A stretch of DNA of 64,000 bases, taken from contig NZ_CP084061.1 of NCBI RefSeq assembly GCF_020215665.1, forward strand, positions 5,554,501 to 5,618,500. Direction: 5' to 3'. The DNA comes from Blautia parvula (GTDB lineage: Bacteria; Bacillota; Clostridia; Lachnospirales; Lachnospiraceae). This document shows, piece after piece, positions 52,127 to 61,650 of the stretch (position 1 is the stretch's first letter; every line of letters begins with the position of its first letter). A program made the position numbers and the translations under genes. A model generated the notes under the pieces. That model searched no databases, was not told the DNA's origin, and saw nothing but the letters and a program-made list of their open reading frames with translations.

Positions 52127-53737
52127 ATGGATACATACGCAGTGCTTTTGGTAGATGATGAGGAAGAAGTGATTCAGGTCATCATGAAAAAAATCAACTG
52201 GGAAGGCCTGGGCTTCTCAGTCATCGGATATGCCAACAATGGCATGAAAGCCCTGGAAATGATGGAGGAATTCCAGCCCGATGTGGTGATGACCGATATT
52301 AAAATGCCCTACATGGACGGCATGGAGCTGTCCAACCGCATTAAAACAGAATATCCGGCAACCAAAATCCTGATCTTTACGGGATTTGATGAATTTGAAT
52401 ATGCGAAAGAGGCTGTCCACCTGGAAGTGGAGGAGTATATTCTGAAACCGGTCAATTCCATAGAACTGACCAATGTGCTCACCCAGCTCAAAATAAAACT
52501 GGATCAGGAGATCAGTGAAAAACGAAATGTGGAAATCCTGCAGAAATGTTATATGGAGTCCCTGCCTCTTCTGCAGGCGAACTTTTACTCCACGCTGGTG
52601 GAGGGAAGGATTCATGAAGATGAGATTCCGAAGTATCTCACAGATTATCAGATTTCTTTTCCGGGACCATGTTTCTGCTGTCTTGTCATACATACATCAT
52701 CCAGTCAGGTGCCGAAGGATATGAATCCTTTGCTGCTGTCCACGTCTGTCCATAACCAGGCCAGGGAACGTCTGGGCGAAAAGTGGCAGGCAAAATGCTT
52801 TTCTTATCTGGGAAATACCATTCTGATCGCACAGCTTAAAAATGAATATGAAGTCTCGGAACTGACCGATGAATGTGACAGGTTCTGTAGATATGCACAT
52901 CGTATCATCGGCGCTGTGGTCACAGTGGGAATCGGCCAGGTCTGCAGAAATATCATGGATCTGCCCCAGTCTTACAGCGGTGCCAGGGAGGCGGTTTCCT
53001 ACCGGGTGATCTATGGTGCCTCCAGGGCGATCAATATGAAGGAGATCGCTCCCCAGGAGATGAGCACAACGGATTTCGCCAGCGACGCGGAACTGTCTGA
53101 ACTGTTTAAAATGATCCGTTTAAAGTCAGCCGATGATGTTGTCCGGGCAGTCAATCAGTATCTGGATCATATCTCTTTTCCTGCAAAATCCCTGCAGCAG
53201 CACCACATTGATATCATGGAACTGGTAAGTGCTCTGTACCGATTTTCTGCAAATAATGATATTGCGCCGGAGGATTTTTCGGGGGATATGCGGACACTGT
53301 ATGGCAGCCTTCTTGATCTGGGGCCTGATGCGCTGCGGAAATGGCTCGTTGATCTCAGCCTGTCCTTCCGTGAAAAATTGATCAGTGCCAGAAGCAGGTC
53401 CACGAAATCCATTGTATCCAGAGCCATGGAATATATCCGCAGCAACTATTCGGATGAGGAACTTTCACTGGACAATATCTGTGAGGTTCTGGGCGTGTCA
53501 AATTCCTATTTTTCTACGATTTTTAAAAAAGAGACCGGCAATTCCTTTATCGGCTGTCTGACGGATTACCGGATGGACCGGGCGTCACGCCTGCTGATCG
53601 AGACAAATGAGAAAAGTTATATCATAGCGAAGAGTGTGGGGTACACAGATCCCAACTATTTTAGTTATGTATTTAAGAGGCGGTTTGGAGTGTCACCTTC
53701 AAAGTACAGAACGGAGCATACAGAAAGTGAAAAATAA
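52127..53737 (+). CDS. YesN-like response regulator (receiver + AraC HTH)
   Basis: This 536-residue protein has a receiver domain with Asp57 in VMTDIKMPY and Lys in LKPV, a long middle region and a C-terminal AraC double HTH (about 430-530). ATG 52127 is used because GGAG lies 10-13 bases upstream; an ATG at 52112 and one at 52067 in frame have weaker or no sites, and the last lies inside the promoter. It is the first gene after mglBAC and probably activates that operon. The kinase gene overlaps its end by 11 bp. Confidence 0.92.
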   Translation: MDTYAVLLVDDEEEVIQVIMKKINWEGLGFSVIGYANNGMKALEMMEEFQPDVVMTDIKMPYMDGMELSNRIKTEYPATKILIFTGFDEFEYAKEAVHLEVEEYILKPVNSIELTNVLTQLKIKLDQEISEKRNVEILQKCYMESLPLLQANFYSTLVEGRIHEDEIPKYLTDYQISFPGPCFCCLVIHTSSSQVPKDMNPLLLSTSVHNQARERLGEKWQAKCFSYLGNTILIAQLKNEYEVSELTDECDRFCRYAHRIIGAVVTVGIGQVCRNIMDLPQSYSGAREAVSYRVIYGASRAINMKEIAPQEMSTTDFASDAELSELFKMIRLKSADDVVRAVNQYLDHISFPAKSLQQHHIDIMELVSALYRFSANNDIAPEDFSGDMRTLYGSLLDLGPDALRKWLVDLSLSFREKLISARSRSTKSIVSRAMEYIRSNYSDEELSLDNICEVLGVSNSYFSTIFKKETGNSFIGCLTDYRMDRASRLLIETNEKSYIIAKSVGYTDPNYFSYVFKRRFGVSPSKYRTEHTESEK

Positions 53738-55580
53738 GTTTTTCGGACGTTTGAAAAGCGTGAAGCCCAGGGGCATACAGTCAACGATCATGTTTGCCAT
53801 CTCCGTTATATCTATTTCCATCATGCTGATCCTGGGGATCGTGATGTACATCAGGTTTTCCGTTTTATCCCGGCAGGAGATCATACAAAGCACGCAGAAA
53901 CTGATGGAACAGGCAGGAGAGAATCTGGAAGATTACCTGGGCAGTATGCGGCAGATTTCAGACGCGGTCTATTATAACGTTATAAAAGAAAATGATCTGT
54001 CCAATCAGGATATGGATATCCAGAGAGGGATGAATCTTTTGTATGAGGCGAACAGAGACAGCCTGCGCAGCATTGCCATTTACAATAATTACGGCAGCCT
54101 GATGGCAGCGGAACCCCTTGCGTCCCAGAAAGAGGACCCGGATGTGACCAGGCAGGACTGGTTCAAACGTGCTATGGGGGAAATGGAAAATATGCATTTT
54201 TCCACACCCCATATCCAGAACCTGTTTGATGACGGCACCTTCCGGTATTACTGGGTGATTTCTCTGAGCCGCGTGGTTGAGCTGACCAATAAGGGGGATT
54301 CCCAGTTAGGCGTCCTGCTTGTGGATATGGATTATTCCAATATCTCCCGGATGATGAAACAGATCAATACCCTGAACAACGGACAATATTATTATCTGTG
54401 CGACAGCAACGGGGAAATTATCTATCACATGCGGCAGATACAGATCAGCGATGGAATCGGCAGTGAGAACAGTAAAACAGCCGCAAAATACAAGGACGGT
54501 GTCTACGACGAGACCTTTGAGGGGGAACACCGCAAGGTGATCGTCAACACCATAAGCTACACCGGATGGAAGCTGGTCGGAGTGATCCCTTATTCCACAT
54601 TTACACACGGAATGGTCAATATCCGGTATTTTATCATGGTGCTCATGCTCTTGATGGCAATGATGCTTGTGATCATCAACCGCGTTGTGTCTGTCAGGAT
54701 TTCCAGCCCTATTTTGAAACTGAATAACTCGGTCATGGAATATGAGGCGGGGGAAAAGCCGGAGATTTATACGGGAGGCTCCCTGGAAATCCGGCATCTG
54801 GGGGATTCCATACAGCGGTCCTATGAGCAGATTGACACCCTTATGCGTAAAATTGTGCTGGAACAGAATGAAAGAAGAAAAAGTGAGCTGGATGCTCTGC
54901 AGAGCCAGATCAATCCCCACTTTTTATACAATGCCCTGGAATCGATTACGTGGATGGTGGAGGGGGAGCGGAACGATGATGCTGTATTTATGATCTCACA
55001 GCTTGCAAGGCTCTTTCGGATCAGCCTTTCCAAGGGCCGCACGGTGATCAGTGTAAAAGATGAACTGCAGCATGCCCAGAGCTATATGAATATTCAGAAG
55101 GTCCGGTATAAAAACGCGTTTTCCGTTACATTTGACGTGGATCCTTCCATATATTCCTATTGTACGGTGAAGCTGATCCTACAGCCGATTCTGGAAAATG
55201 CCATTGCCTATGGCGTCAGCAGCATGGATGACTGCGGAGAGATCAGGGTGACCGGAACCATGAGAGGGGAAAATATTGTTTTCTCGGTGGCAGACAACGG
55301 AATCGGAATGTCAGAGGAAGAGGTGAGCCTTATCCTTACGGACAGCAAACGGGTACATAAACACGGGTCCGGTGTTGGCCTTGTGAATGTGAACAACCGC
55401 ATTCAGATTCTCTTTGGAAAAGAATACGGCCTTACCGTTGAAAGTGAACCGGATGAGGGGACCACCGTCTCCATCTGTATGCCGGCGGTTCCTTATACGG
55501 AGGAAAACAGCAGGATTCTGGAGAAGGGCTATATCTTCAGCCGGGAAGAAATGATTGACAGGAAAACACAGGGTAAATAG
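53727..55580 (+). CDS. YesM-like sensor histidine kinase
   Basis: This 617-residue protein has helices at about 20-43 and 300-320, an outside dCache-like domain, HAMP, the acceptor His398 in QSQINPHFLYN and an intact ATPase (ENAIAYG, DNGIGM, GVGLVNVNNRI). It starts with GTG at 53727, overlapping the response regulator by 11 bp, with GGAG 11 bases upstream; earlier in-frame ATGs lie deep inside the regulator gene. Two binding proteins follow on the same strand, so the kinase probably reads a sugar-bound binding protein outside the cell. Confidence 0.9.
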   Translation: MKNKFFGRLKSVKPRGIQSTIMFAISVISISIMLILGIVMYIRFSVLSRQEIIQSTQKLMEQAGENLEDYLGSMRQISDAVYYNVIKENDLSNQDMDIQRGMNLLYEANRDSLRSIAIYNNYGSLMAAEPLASQKEDPDVTRQDWFKRAMGEMENMHFSTPHIQNLFDDGTFRYYWVISLSRVVELTNKGDSQLGVLLVDMDYSNISRMMKQINTLNNGQYYYLCDSNGEIIYHMRQIQISDGIGSENSKTAAKYKDGVYDETFEGEHRKVIVNTISYTGWKLVGVIPYSTFTHGMVNIRYFIMVLMLLMAMMLVIINRVVSVRISSPILKLNNSVMEYEAGEKPEIYTGGSLEIRHLGDSIQRSYEQIDTLMRKIVLEQNERRKSELDALQSQINPHFLYNALESITWMVEGERNDDAVFMISQLARLFRISLSKGRTVISVKDELQHAQSYMNIQKVRYKNAFSVTFDVDPSIYSYCTVKLILQPILENAIAYGVSSMDDCGEIRVTGTMRGENIVFSVADNGIGMSEEEVSLILTDSKRVHKHGSGVGLVNVNNRIQILFGKEYGLTVESEPDEGTTVSICMPAVPYTEENSRILEKGYIFSREEMIDRKTQGK

Positions 55581-55582
55581 AG

Positions 55583-56557
55583 ATGAAAAACAGCAAAAGA
55601 TTGTTTATTCTGATAGAAGCGGTTCTGGCCGCAATGGTGATTGTACTGGCCTTTGTCATGCTTCAGGAGAAAAACGGCAGGGATCTTGACAAGGTCTCCG
55701 TGATCATCCAAAATTCTGATGACAACCAGTGGTCCGCATTCAAATACGGGCTCAGAATGGCAGCGGAGGACCGGAAAATAGAAATGTTTGTCGTCAGCAC
55801 GGGGGGCACACTGACTGCAGAGGAGGAAAAGAGCCTGATCGAACGCGAGATTGAGAACGGGGCAGATGCAGTTATAGTACAGCCCGCTCCGGATGCTGAC
55901 ACGGAAAACATGTTAAGAGATGTGGAAAAGAAAGTTCCTGTCATGCTGGCAGGGTGTACAGCGTCAAAGGAAAAAGAGGACTCCGCCCTGCCGGTCACAG
56001 AGCCGGACCACTATGCCATGGGCACGGCCCTGGCGGAGGAACTGCTGAAAGATTACAGCGGAAATATAGAAGGTAAGACAGTGGGAATCCTCTCAGAGAC
56101 CGCTGATTCGGAAGCGGCAGCCAACCGGGAGAAAGGATTTCTCGATGGATTGAAAGACACAGGCGCTGTGATAAGCTGGTCTGTATATGATTCCTTTTCG
56201 GAGACAGACGAAAATGCGCTGGAGTTCCGTTCGAGGGTGGATTTTGTCATTGCGCTGGACGACAACAGTCTGAGGACAGCCGGTAAATATTCTGCAGCCA
56301 AGAATCTGCACGGAGCTCTGGTGTATGGAATCGGCAATTCCACGGAGGCGGTCTATTATCTGGACACAGGCTTTGCGGAATGCCTGGTGGTGCCCGATGA
56401 ATTTAATGTGGGATATCAAAGTCTTACCGAGACGGCAGAAAGTCTGGATGATTATTTTCACACAATGCAGAACAGAACTGTTTCCTATACGGTGATCCGC
56501 AGGGATACACTGTTTTCAAAAGAGAATCAGGAAGTTCTTTTTACAATGAGCCAGTAG
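55583..56557 (+). CDS. Membrane-anchored sugar-binding protein, likely sensory
   Basis: This 324-residue protein has an N-terminal hydrophobic helix (about 7-27) with no lipobox Cys, so it is probably anchored by that helix, followed by a two-lobed type-1 binding fold (VSVIIQNSDDNQWSAFKYGL, then VIVQPAPDADTE). It starts two bases after the kinase stop. No permease is nearby. A role as ligand-presenting partner for the kinase fits the position. The C-terminal half is less typical, so ligand binding may be weak or altered. Confidence 0.82.
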   Translation: MKNSKRLFILIEAVLAAMVIVLAFVMLQEKNGRDLDKVSVIIQNSDDNQWSAFKYGLRMAAEDRKIEMFVVSTGGTLTAEEEKSLIEREIENGADAVIVQPAPDADTENMLRDVEKKVPVMLAGCTASKEKEDSALPVTEPDHYAMGTALAEELLKDYSGNIEGKTVGILSETADSEAAANREKGFLDGLKDTGAVISWSVYDSFSETDENALEFRSRVDFVIALDDNSLRTAGKYSAAKNLHGALVYGIGNSTEAVYYLDTGFAECLVVPDEFNVGYQSLTETAESLDDYFHTMQNRTVSYTVIRRDTLFSKENQEVLFTMSQ

Positions 56558-56596
56558 AGTACGCTTTAAGCGGCCGGAAGAAATCAGGGGTATAGT

Positions 56597-57646
56597 ATGA
56601 GAGGAAAAAACATATTGGCAGCAGGATTGATCTTCTGCATGAGTACACAGCTCTTATGTGCCTGCCAAAAGCAGCAGCCGGCTGTGTCTGACAAGGTTCA
56701 CGCGGGGGTGATCTGCTATAATCAGAGTGATACCTTCCTGGATGAGCTGATCACTTGTTTTAAAGAAAAGCTCAGTGACTATGGAAGTGAGGAGTTTAAG
56801 ACCACTGTGACACTTAGGGACGCCGCCGGTTCACAGAGGACCCAGAATGACCAGGTGAAGGAACTGATTGACGCGGGCTGTAATGTCCTCTGTGTAAACC
56901 TGGTGGATCGGGCGGACCCATCGGAGATCATTGACCTTGCCAGGGATAATAATGTGCCTATCATATTTTTTAACAGGGAACCCGTTGCTGAGGATCTGAT
57001 GCAGTGGGACGGTCTTTATTATGTGGGCGCAGAGGCAAAGCAGTCCGGAGTCATGCAGGGGGAACTGGCAGTAGACGTAATACAGGCAGACAGCCGCATA
57101 GACCGCAACAAGGACGGCAGGATCCAGTATGTAGTGCTGGAAGGAGAACCCGGCCATCAGGATGCCATCATCCGCACGGAAAACGCGGTGGATACCTTGA
57201 AAAACAACGGCATTGAACTGGAGAAACTGAGCTATGGAATCGCGAACTGGAATCGTGCCCAGGCACAGAACAGGATGTTATTGCTGATCAGTCAGTACCA
57301 GAATAAGATAGAGCTTGTTTTAGCCAACAATGACGATATGGCGCTGGGCGCCATTGATGCCTACAAGAAGTTGAATTATTCAGAATCTGCCCTTCCGGTA
57401 TTTTTGGGGATCGACGGCACGGATGTGGGACTCCAGGCAGTCCTGGACGGGGAAATGTCCGGAACGGTATATAACGATAAAGAAGGACAGGCAGAGGCTA
57501 TGGCAGAGCTGGCAGTTGCCCTTGTGTCAGGTAAGGGGATGGAAGATATTAAGTTCGAGAAGGATAAGTATATCTATCTGCCTTATTCTAAGGTTACGAT
57601 GGATAACGTGGAGGATTATCTGCCGGAACCCGCAAATTACAGATAA
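56597..57646 (+). CDS. MglB-like galactose-binding lipoprotein, likely sensory
   Basis: This 349-residue protein has a signal peptide with lipobox LCAC (Cys23) and an MglB-type fold, closer in length and motifs to E. coli MglB than the 434-residue protein at 47308: the calcium loop is DRNKDGRIQY, followed by EGEPGHQDAIIRT, LVLANNDDMALGAIDAY and FLGIDGTDVGLQAV. It ends the sensor operon. It may be a second importer component or the kinase's sugar sensor; its position after kinase and regulator favours sensing. A clear terminator follows. Confidence 0.88.
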   Translation: MRGKNILAAGLIFCMSTQLLCACQKQQPAVSDKVHAGVICYNQSDTFLDELITCFKEKLSDYGSEEFKTTVTLRDAAGSQRTQNDQVKELIDAGCNVLCVNLVDRADPSEIIDLARDNNVPIIFFNREPVAEDLMQWDGLYYVGAEAKQSGVMQGELAVDVIQADSRIDRNKDGRIQYVVLEGEPGHQDAIIRTENAVDTLKNNGIELEKLSYGIANWNRAQAQNRMLLLISQYQNKIELVLANNDDMALGAIDAYKKLNYSESALPVFLGIDGTDVGLQAVLDGEMSGTVYNDKEGQAEAMAELAVALVSGKGMEDIKFEKDKYIYLPYSKVTMDNVEDYLPEPANYR

Positions 57647-57709
57647 ACGTAGGCTGCGGTCTTTCTGCATGGAGATACGCACAGGAAGGAAGTGAACAGG
57701 CGAACTCTG

Positions 57710-57742
57710 ACCGGGGAATGCATTTGGCATTCTCCGGTTTTT
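57710..57742 (+). terminator. Intrinsic terminator after the mgl-linked sensor operon
   Basis: ACCGGGGAATGC (57710-57721) pairs with GCATTCTCCGGT (57727-57738) with one mismatch, followed by a T-run. Confidence 0.9.
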
Positions 57743-57966
57743 ATTAAATTAAAAAAATACAAATCTGTCATCAAATGCAAAACTTTACAAAAATCATGTC
57801 AAACTTGTCATTCACTCATCTGTAATCGATTCCCTTTTTTCGATAGAATAAATACATACAAACAACAGCCGTCCGGCTCATCAAAAGCTTCTTAACGGCT
57901 GAATTTCCGTATCAGTTCAAGATATTTGAACGACTACAAATTTATAGAAAACAGGGAGGATTACAT
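57743..57966 (+). promoter_or_regulatory. Leader and control region of the BceAB-like operon
   Basis: This 224-bp gap contains a perfect dyad GTTCAA-GATAT-TTGAAC (57915-57931) and a longer-range pair CAGCCGT / ACGGCTG (around 57868-57905). Either could be a regulator site or leader structure. TAGAAT near 57844 may be a -10. No gene seen. Confidence 0.4.
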
Positions 57967-58710
57967 ATGTTACAGGTAAATCATTTATACAAGAGCTACA
58001 AGACAGGGAACACCACTTACGAGGTGTTAAAGGACGTTTCATTTTCCATAGAGGAAGGCGAATTCGTGGCAGTTATGGGGCCGTCCGGTTCCGGGAAAAC
58101 AACCCTTTTAAACTGCATTTCCTGCTTCATCCCTCACGACAAAGGAGAAATCCTGCTGGACGGGGTCAATATTTCCAATATGAAAGAGGAGCAGATCGCC
58201 AAGATAAGAAACGAAAAGCTGGGATTTGTTTTTCAGGATTTTATGCTTCTGGACGGGCTGAATGTTTTTGAAAATGTATGTGTCCCGAAAGTCATCCATC
58301 AGGAACCGTACAGGCAGATGGAGACAAAAGCGGAGAAGCTTCTGAAAATGTTTGAGATCTCCGATATCGCCGGCAAATTTCCGGCAGAGATATCCGGCGG
58401 CCAGAAGCAGCGTGCCGCAGTGGCAAGAGCGCTGATGAACAATCCACTTCTGATCCTTGCGGATGAGCCTACCGGCAATCTGGACAGCCGTTCCAGCGAA
58501 GCCGTGATCGGAGCTTTTCTGGAGGCGCAGAAGGAATTGAATGCAACCACATTTATGGTGACACATGACAGTTTCTCTGCCAGTTACTGTGACCGGGTGA
58601 TCGTGATGAAGGACGGAACCGTTTATACAGAATTGACCAATAATGGAAATCACAGGGAATTCATGGAAGAGCTTTTAGATGTTTTGAGAAAAATGAACGG
58701 TGGTGAATAG
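57967..58710 (+). CDS. ABC transporter ATPase, BceA-like
   Basis: This 247-residue ATPase has Walker A GPSGSGKTT, signature ISGGQKQR, Walker [13 protein letters not shown] and switch His in MVTHDS. With the large FtsX permease that follows it forms a BceAB-type transporter, a family that removes or senses cell-wall-active antimicrobial peptides. A GGGAGG site precedes the ATG. The permease gene starts one base after its stop. Confidence 0.93.
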   Translation: MLQVNHLYKSYKTGNTTYEVLKDVSFSIEEGEFVAVMGPSGSGKTTLLNCISCFIPHDKGEILLDGVNISNMKEEQIAKIRNEKLGFVFQDFMLLDGLNVFENVCVPKVIHQEPYRQMETKAEKLLKMFEISDIAGKFPAEISGGQKQRAAVARALMNNPLLILADEPTGNLDSRSSEAVIGAFLEAQKELNATTFMVTHDSFSASYCDRVIVMKDGTVYTELTNNGNHREFMEELLDVLRKMNGGE

Positions 58711-58711
58711 A

Positions 58712-60808
58712 ATGAAGCTGAGCGGATTATTTGCAAAATTACGGAAAAACAACAAAAAGGAATATATGCAGTTCCAGTTCTGCATGTCCCTGTCCATTCT
58801 TTTGATCACATCGTATCTTGTTATGTATGGGAGTGACCTGGTGCAGAAAACACTGCCGAATGGGGGTGACTCCAGAAAAATAGCGGATATGATCTTCTTC
58901 CTTGCAGCAGCAGGCTGCATTATGTTCAGTATCTACGCGGCAAGTCTGTTTTTGAGATATAAGAGCAGAGAGACAGGGATTTTCCTTGCACTTGGTGCCG
59001 GAAAAAGTAAACTTGGCAGGGCTTTATTTACAGAGATCGGCAAGATGATGGTCAGATGCTCCGTTGTGGGAATTCTGCTTGGCATTGGTCTTGCAAGTGT
59101 TATCGGTGTTATTTTTGAGCATATTGCAAGCAGCGGGAATGATAACCATTTTTCCCTCTCATTTTTGGGAATTGCAGGAGGAATTGTCTACTGCATGCTC
59201 CTGATTATCTGTGTGGCTGTGATGTGTGTGCGTTTTATGAAGAGAAGCAACGTTATGGATATCATCAATGAGCAGCGCAAACAGGAGCCGCTGCGAAAGG
59301 GCATCACATTATCTTACCTGATATCCGGTATCGTGATGATTCTTGTGGGGGTTTTTATAGGATATTTTGTGCCTATCCTCTCCGTTAACATCAGCGGACA
59401 CTGGATGGGGGCCTGGACCAATTTGTTTTATATTCTGGCCGCTGTTGGGCTTTACCGGATTTTAGTCTACTCCATCGCCTCACACAGGAAAGGAAAGAAT
59501 GCGCAGAAATATTATGATAACATGATATCCTACGGCATGTTAAAATTCCAGGGAGGTTCCATTGTCAGAAATATGCTGGTGATCGCATTACTGCTTATGG
59601 GAGTACAGTTTGGCGTCTTTTATCTGCCGCTTCAGGGGGGCGACAATTACGGAGAATATGAAGACGATATCTCTTACCGCTATCCCATGGATGCAGATGA
59701 ACTGTCAGAGGAAGAAGTATTTGCCATGGCTGATAAGTATCAGGTATCTGTGCAGGATTACCGGGAGGAGGAATTTATTCAGGTTCTGGGGGACGGTGTA
59801 AACCGTGAGGACATGGATGAAAATAATAATATGATTGAGGAATACAACGAAAAATATTTTTATTACGAATGCATCAGCGCAGCGCAGTTTGAAGCCATGA
59901 CAGGAAAAGAGACCGAGATCGCAGAGGGGCATTACAGGGTAATCCAGTCAAAATCGGGCTATGAAAATATTTTTAACAGATTTGACGATACAACCAGGCT
60001 TTATCTGCAGAATGAAGAAGATTTCATTTCTATGGAATATGACGGACTGGAGATATACCGCTCTCTTGTGATAGGAGCAGGGTATGGTGAGGATTCCAGG
60101 TATATCCTGAATGATGCGGACTATGAAAAGCTGAAGGCAGATATCAGCCAAGACAAGATTATCCGCCAGGTACTGTTTCAGGTGGAAGACAGCAAAGAGA
60201 CCTACGCATTCAGCAAAGATCTCTATGAACAGTTCTGCAGCAGGGCCCCCGAAAGCATGAATCATATTGGGGCATACAATGCATATCAGGCAAAAGTGCA
60301 GGGAGAGGAATATGGATACGATCTTCCGGGTATTTATGACGGCAAAAGGCCTGCTTTAGAGGCAGACTGGCTCTACAAGCCCTCCATTGTGCCGATGGAA
60401 AAGGAAAACAGTATTATGAGACGTGCCATCTTTTTACTGCTGTTTGTATACATCGCTGTGATATGCCTGGCTGCTGAAAGTATTATCTTATACACAAGAA
60501 GCCAGAACGTAGCCATGAAAAACAGCCAGATATTCAAAGATCTGGAAAAGCTGGGTGGAAATAAGAAATACCTGCGCAGGCTTCTGAAAAGCCAGTTGGC
60601 AAAAACCTTTGTACTGCCTACGATCATGGGATGTCTTCTGATGTTTTTATATGAGCTGCTCCTTCTGTGGCAGAATGACGGCATTCTTACAACGGGTGAA
60701 ATAAAAGTTGCCGGATTGATGCTGGCGGTCATTGCCCTGATAGGACTCTATCAGTTTGCTTTGTACAAGATTTCCATGAAGAACGCAGCAGGTGTTCTGG
60801 AGATTTAA
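58712..60808 (+). CDS. ABC transporter permease, BceB-like
   Basis: This 698-residue protein has ten predicted helices in the BceB layout: a first helix near 24-44, three FtsX helices by about 220, helices to about 300, a large outside domain (about 310-560) and three C-terminal helices. The large outside domain is the peptide-sensing part in known members. ATG 58712 is preferred to ATG 58700, which lies before the ATPase stop, because GGTGGTG is six bases upstream of it. BceAB partners are usually BceRS kinases; here the neighbour is a LytTR/GHKL system instead. Confidence 0.9.
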   Translation: MKLSGLFAKLRKNNKKEYMQFQFCMSLSILLITSYLVMYGSDLVQKTLPNGGDSRKIADMIFFLAAAGCIMFSIYAASLFLRYKSRETGIFLALGAGKSKLGRALFTEIGKMMVRCSVVGILLGIGLASVIGVIFEHIASSGNDNHFSLSFLGIAGGIVYCMLLIICVAVMCVRFMKRSNVMDIINEQRKQEPLRKGITLSYLISGIVMILVGVFIGYFVPILSVNISGHWMGAWTNLFYILAAVGLYRILVYSIASHRKGKNAQKYYDNMISYGMLKFQGGSIVRNMLVIALLLMGVQFGVFYLPLQGGDNYGEYEDDISYRYPMDADELSEEEVFAMADKYQVSVQDYREEEFIQVLGDGVNREDMDENNNMIEEYNEKYFYYECISAAQFEAMTGKETEIAEGHYRVIQSKSGYENIFNRFDDTTRLYLQNEEDFISMEYDGLEIYRSLVIGAGYGEDSRYILNDADYEKLKADISQDKIIRQVLFQVEDSKETYAFSKDLYEQFCSRAPESMNHIGAYNAYQAKVQGEEYGYDLPGIYDGKRPALEADWLYKPSIVPMEKENSIMRRAIFLLLFVYIAVICLAAESIILYTRSQNVAMKNSQIFKDLEKLGGNKKYLRRLLKSQLAKTFVLPTIMGCLLMFLYELLLLWQNDGILTTGEIKVAGLMLAVIALIGLYQFALYKISMKNAAGVLEI

Positions 60809-60868
60809 AAGTACGGTTCACGTTTTGCTGTACCGCGAGGTGTTTTCGGGCCAAAAGTGGTTATGCCA

Positions 60869-60897
60869 TTGCACAAGCGTATCCTATCCCCTATAAT
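60869..60897 (+). promoter_or_regulatory. Promoter of the second LytTR/GHKL operon
   Basis: TTGCAC (60869-60874) and TATAAT (60892-60897) are 17 bp apart, about 35 bp before the regulator start. This is close to the vegetative consensus. Confidence 0.75.
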
Positions 60898-60930
60898 ATA
60901 AGAAAGACGGAGACGAAGAGGGGGAAGGAT

Positions 60931-61650
60931 ATGCTGAAAATAGCAGTCTGTGACGATGAGGCATCCGCAGTTGCCCTGTCGGAGAAATATACCAGGCAGT
61001 GCCTGAAGACCTGCGGGGCCGTGGCAGAGATAACGACCTATACAAGCAGCAGGAATCTGCTGTATGACATTTCCGAGGATGGATTTCATTATGATCTGAT
61101 CCTTCTGGATATCGAGATGCCGGATACGGACGGCATGGAACTGGCGGCAGAAATAAAGCCTTTTCTGCCGGATGTGAAGATCATTTTCATCACTTCCCAT
61201 CTGGAATATGCCATTGATGCATATGAACTCGCCATATTCCGCTATGTTCCGAAAAATGATATGGAAAAACGCCTGACAGCAGCCATCACGGACGCTGTCA
61301 GGCTGCTTTTGCTTGAAGAGGGAGATTCCTATACCATAAAAAACGGCAGTTCTCTGGAAAAGGTAATGTATCGTGACATTTATTACATTATGAAAGATGG
61401 AAAAAATTCTGTGTTTCACACTTCCAGGGGAATCTCAAAAGTCCGGAAAAGTCTGCAGCAGGTATATGAGGAACTGCAGGCAGAAGAATTTATTTTCACG
61501 GACAGGGGTTGTATCGCAAATATCATCCACATTATGCAGCTACAGAAGCAGTCACTGGTTTTAAAAAACGGGGAGGAGCTGCCTGTCAGCCGTTCCCATA
61601 TGCAGGGGGTAAAAGAACAGATCACAGCGTATTGGGGGGCACATATATGA
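60931..61650 (+). CDS. LytTR-family response regulator
   Basis: This 239-residue protein has a receiver domain with Asp60 in ILLDIEMPD and acidic Asp8-Asp9, and a C-terminal LytTR domain (about 140-235) with RGCIANIIHIMQLQ. Kinase translation is coupled to it (ATGA overlap at 61647-61650). Likely targets are the direct repeats at 62951-62986 upstream of the last operon. GGGGAAGG precedes the ATG. Confidence 0.93.
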   Translation: MLKIAVCDDEASAVALSEKYTRQCLKTCGAVAEITTYTSSRNLLYDISEDGFHYDLILLDIEMPDTDGMELAAEIKPFLPDVKIIFITSHLEYAIDAYELAIFRYVPKNDMEKRLTAAITDAVRLLLLEEGDSYTIKNGSSLEKVMYRDIYYIMKDGKNSVFHTSRGISKVRKSLQQVYEELQAEEFIFTDRGCIANIIHIMQLQKQSLVLKNGEELPVSRSHMQGVKEQITAYWGAHI

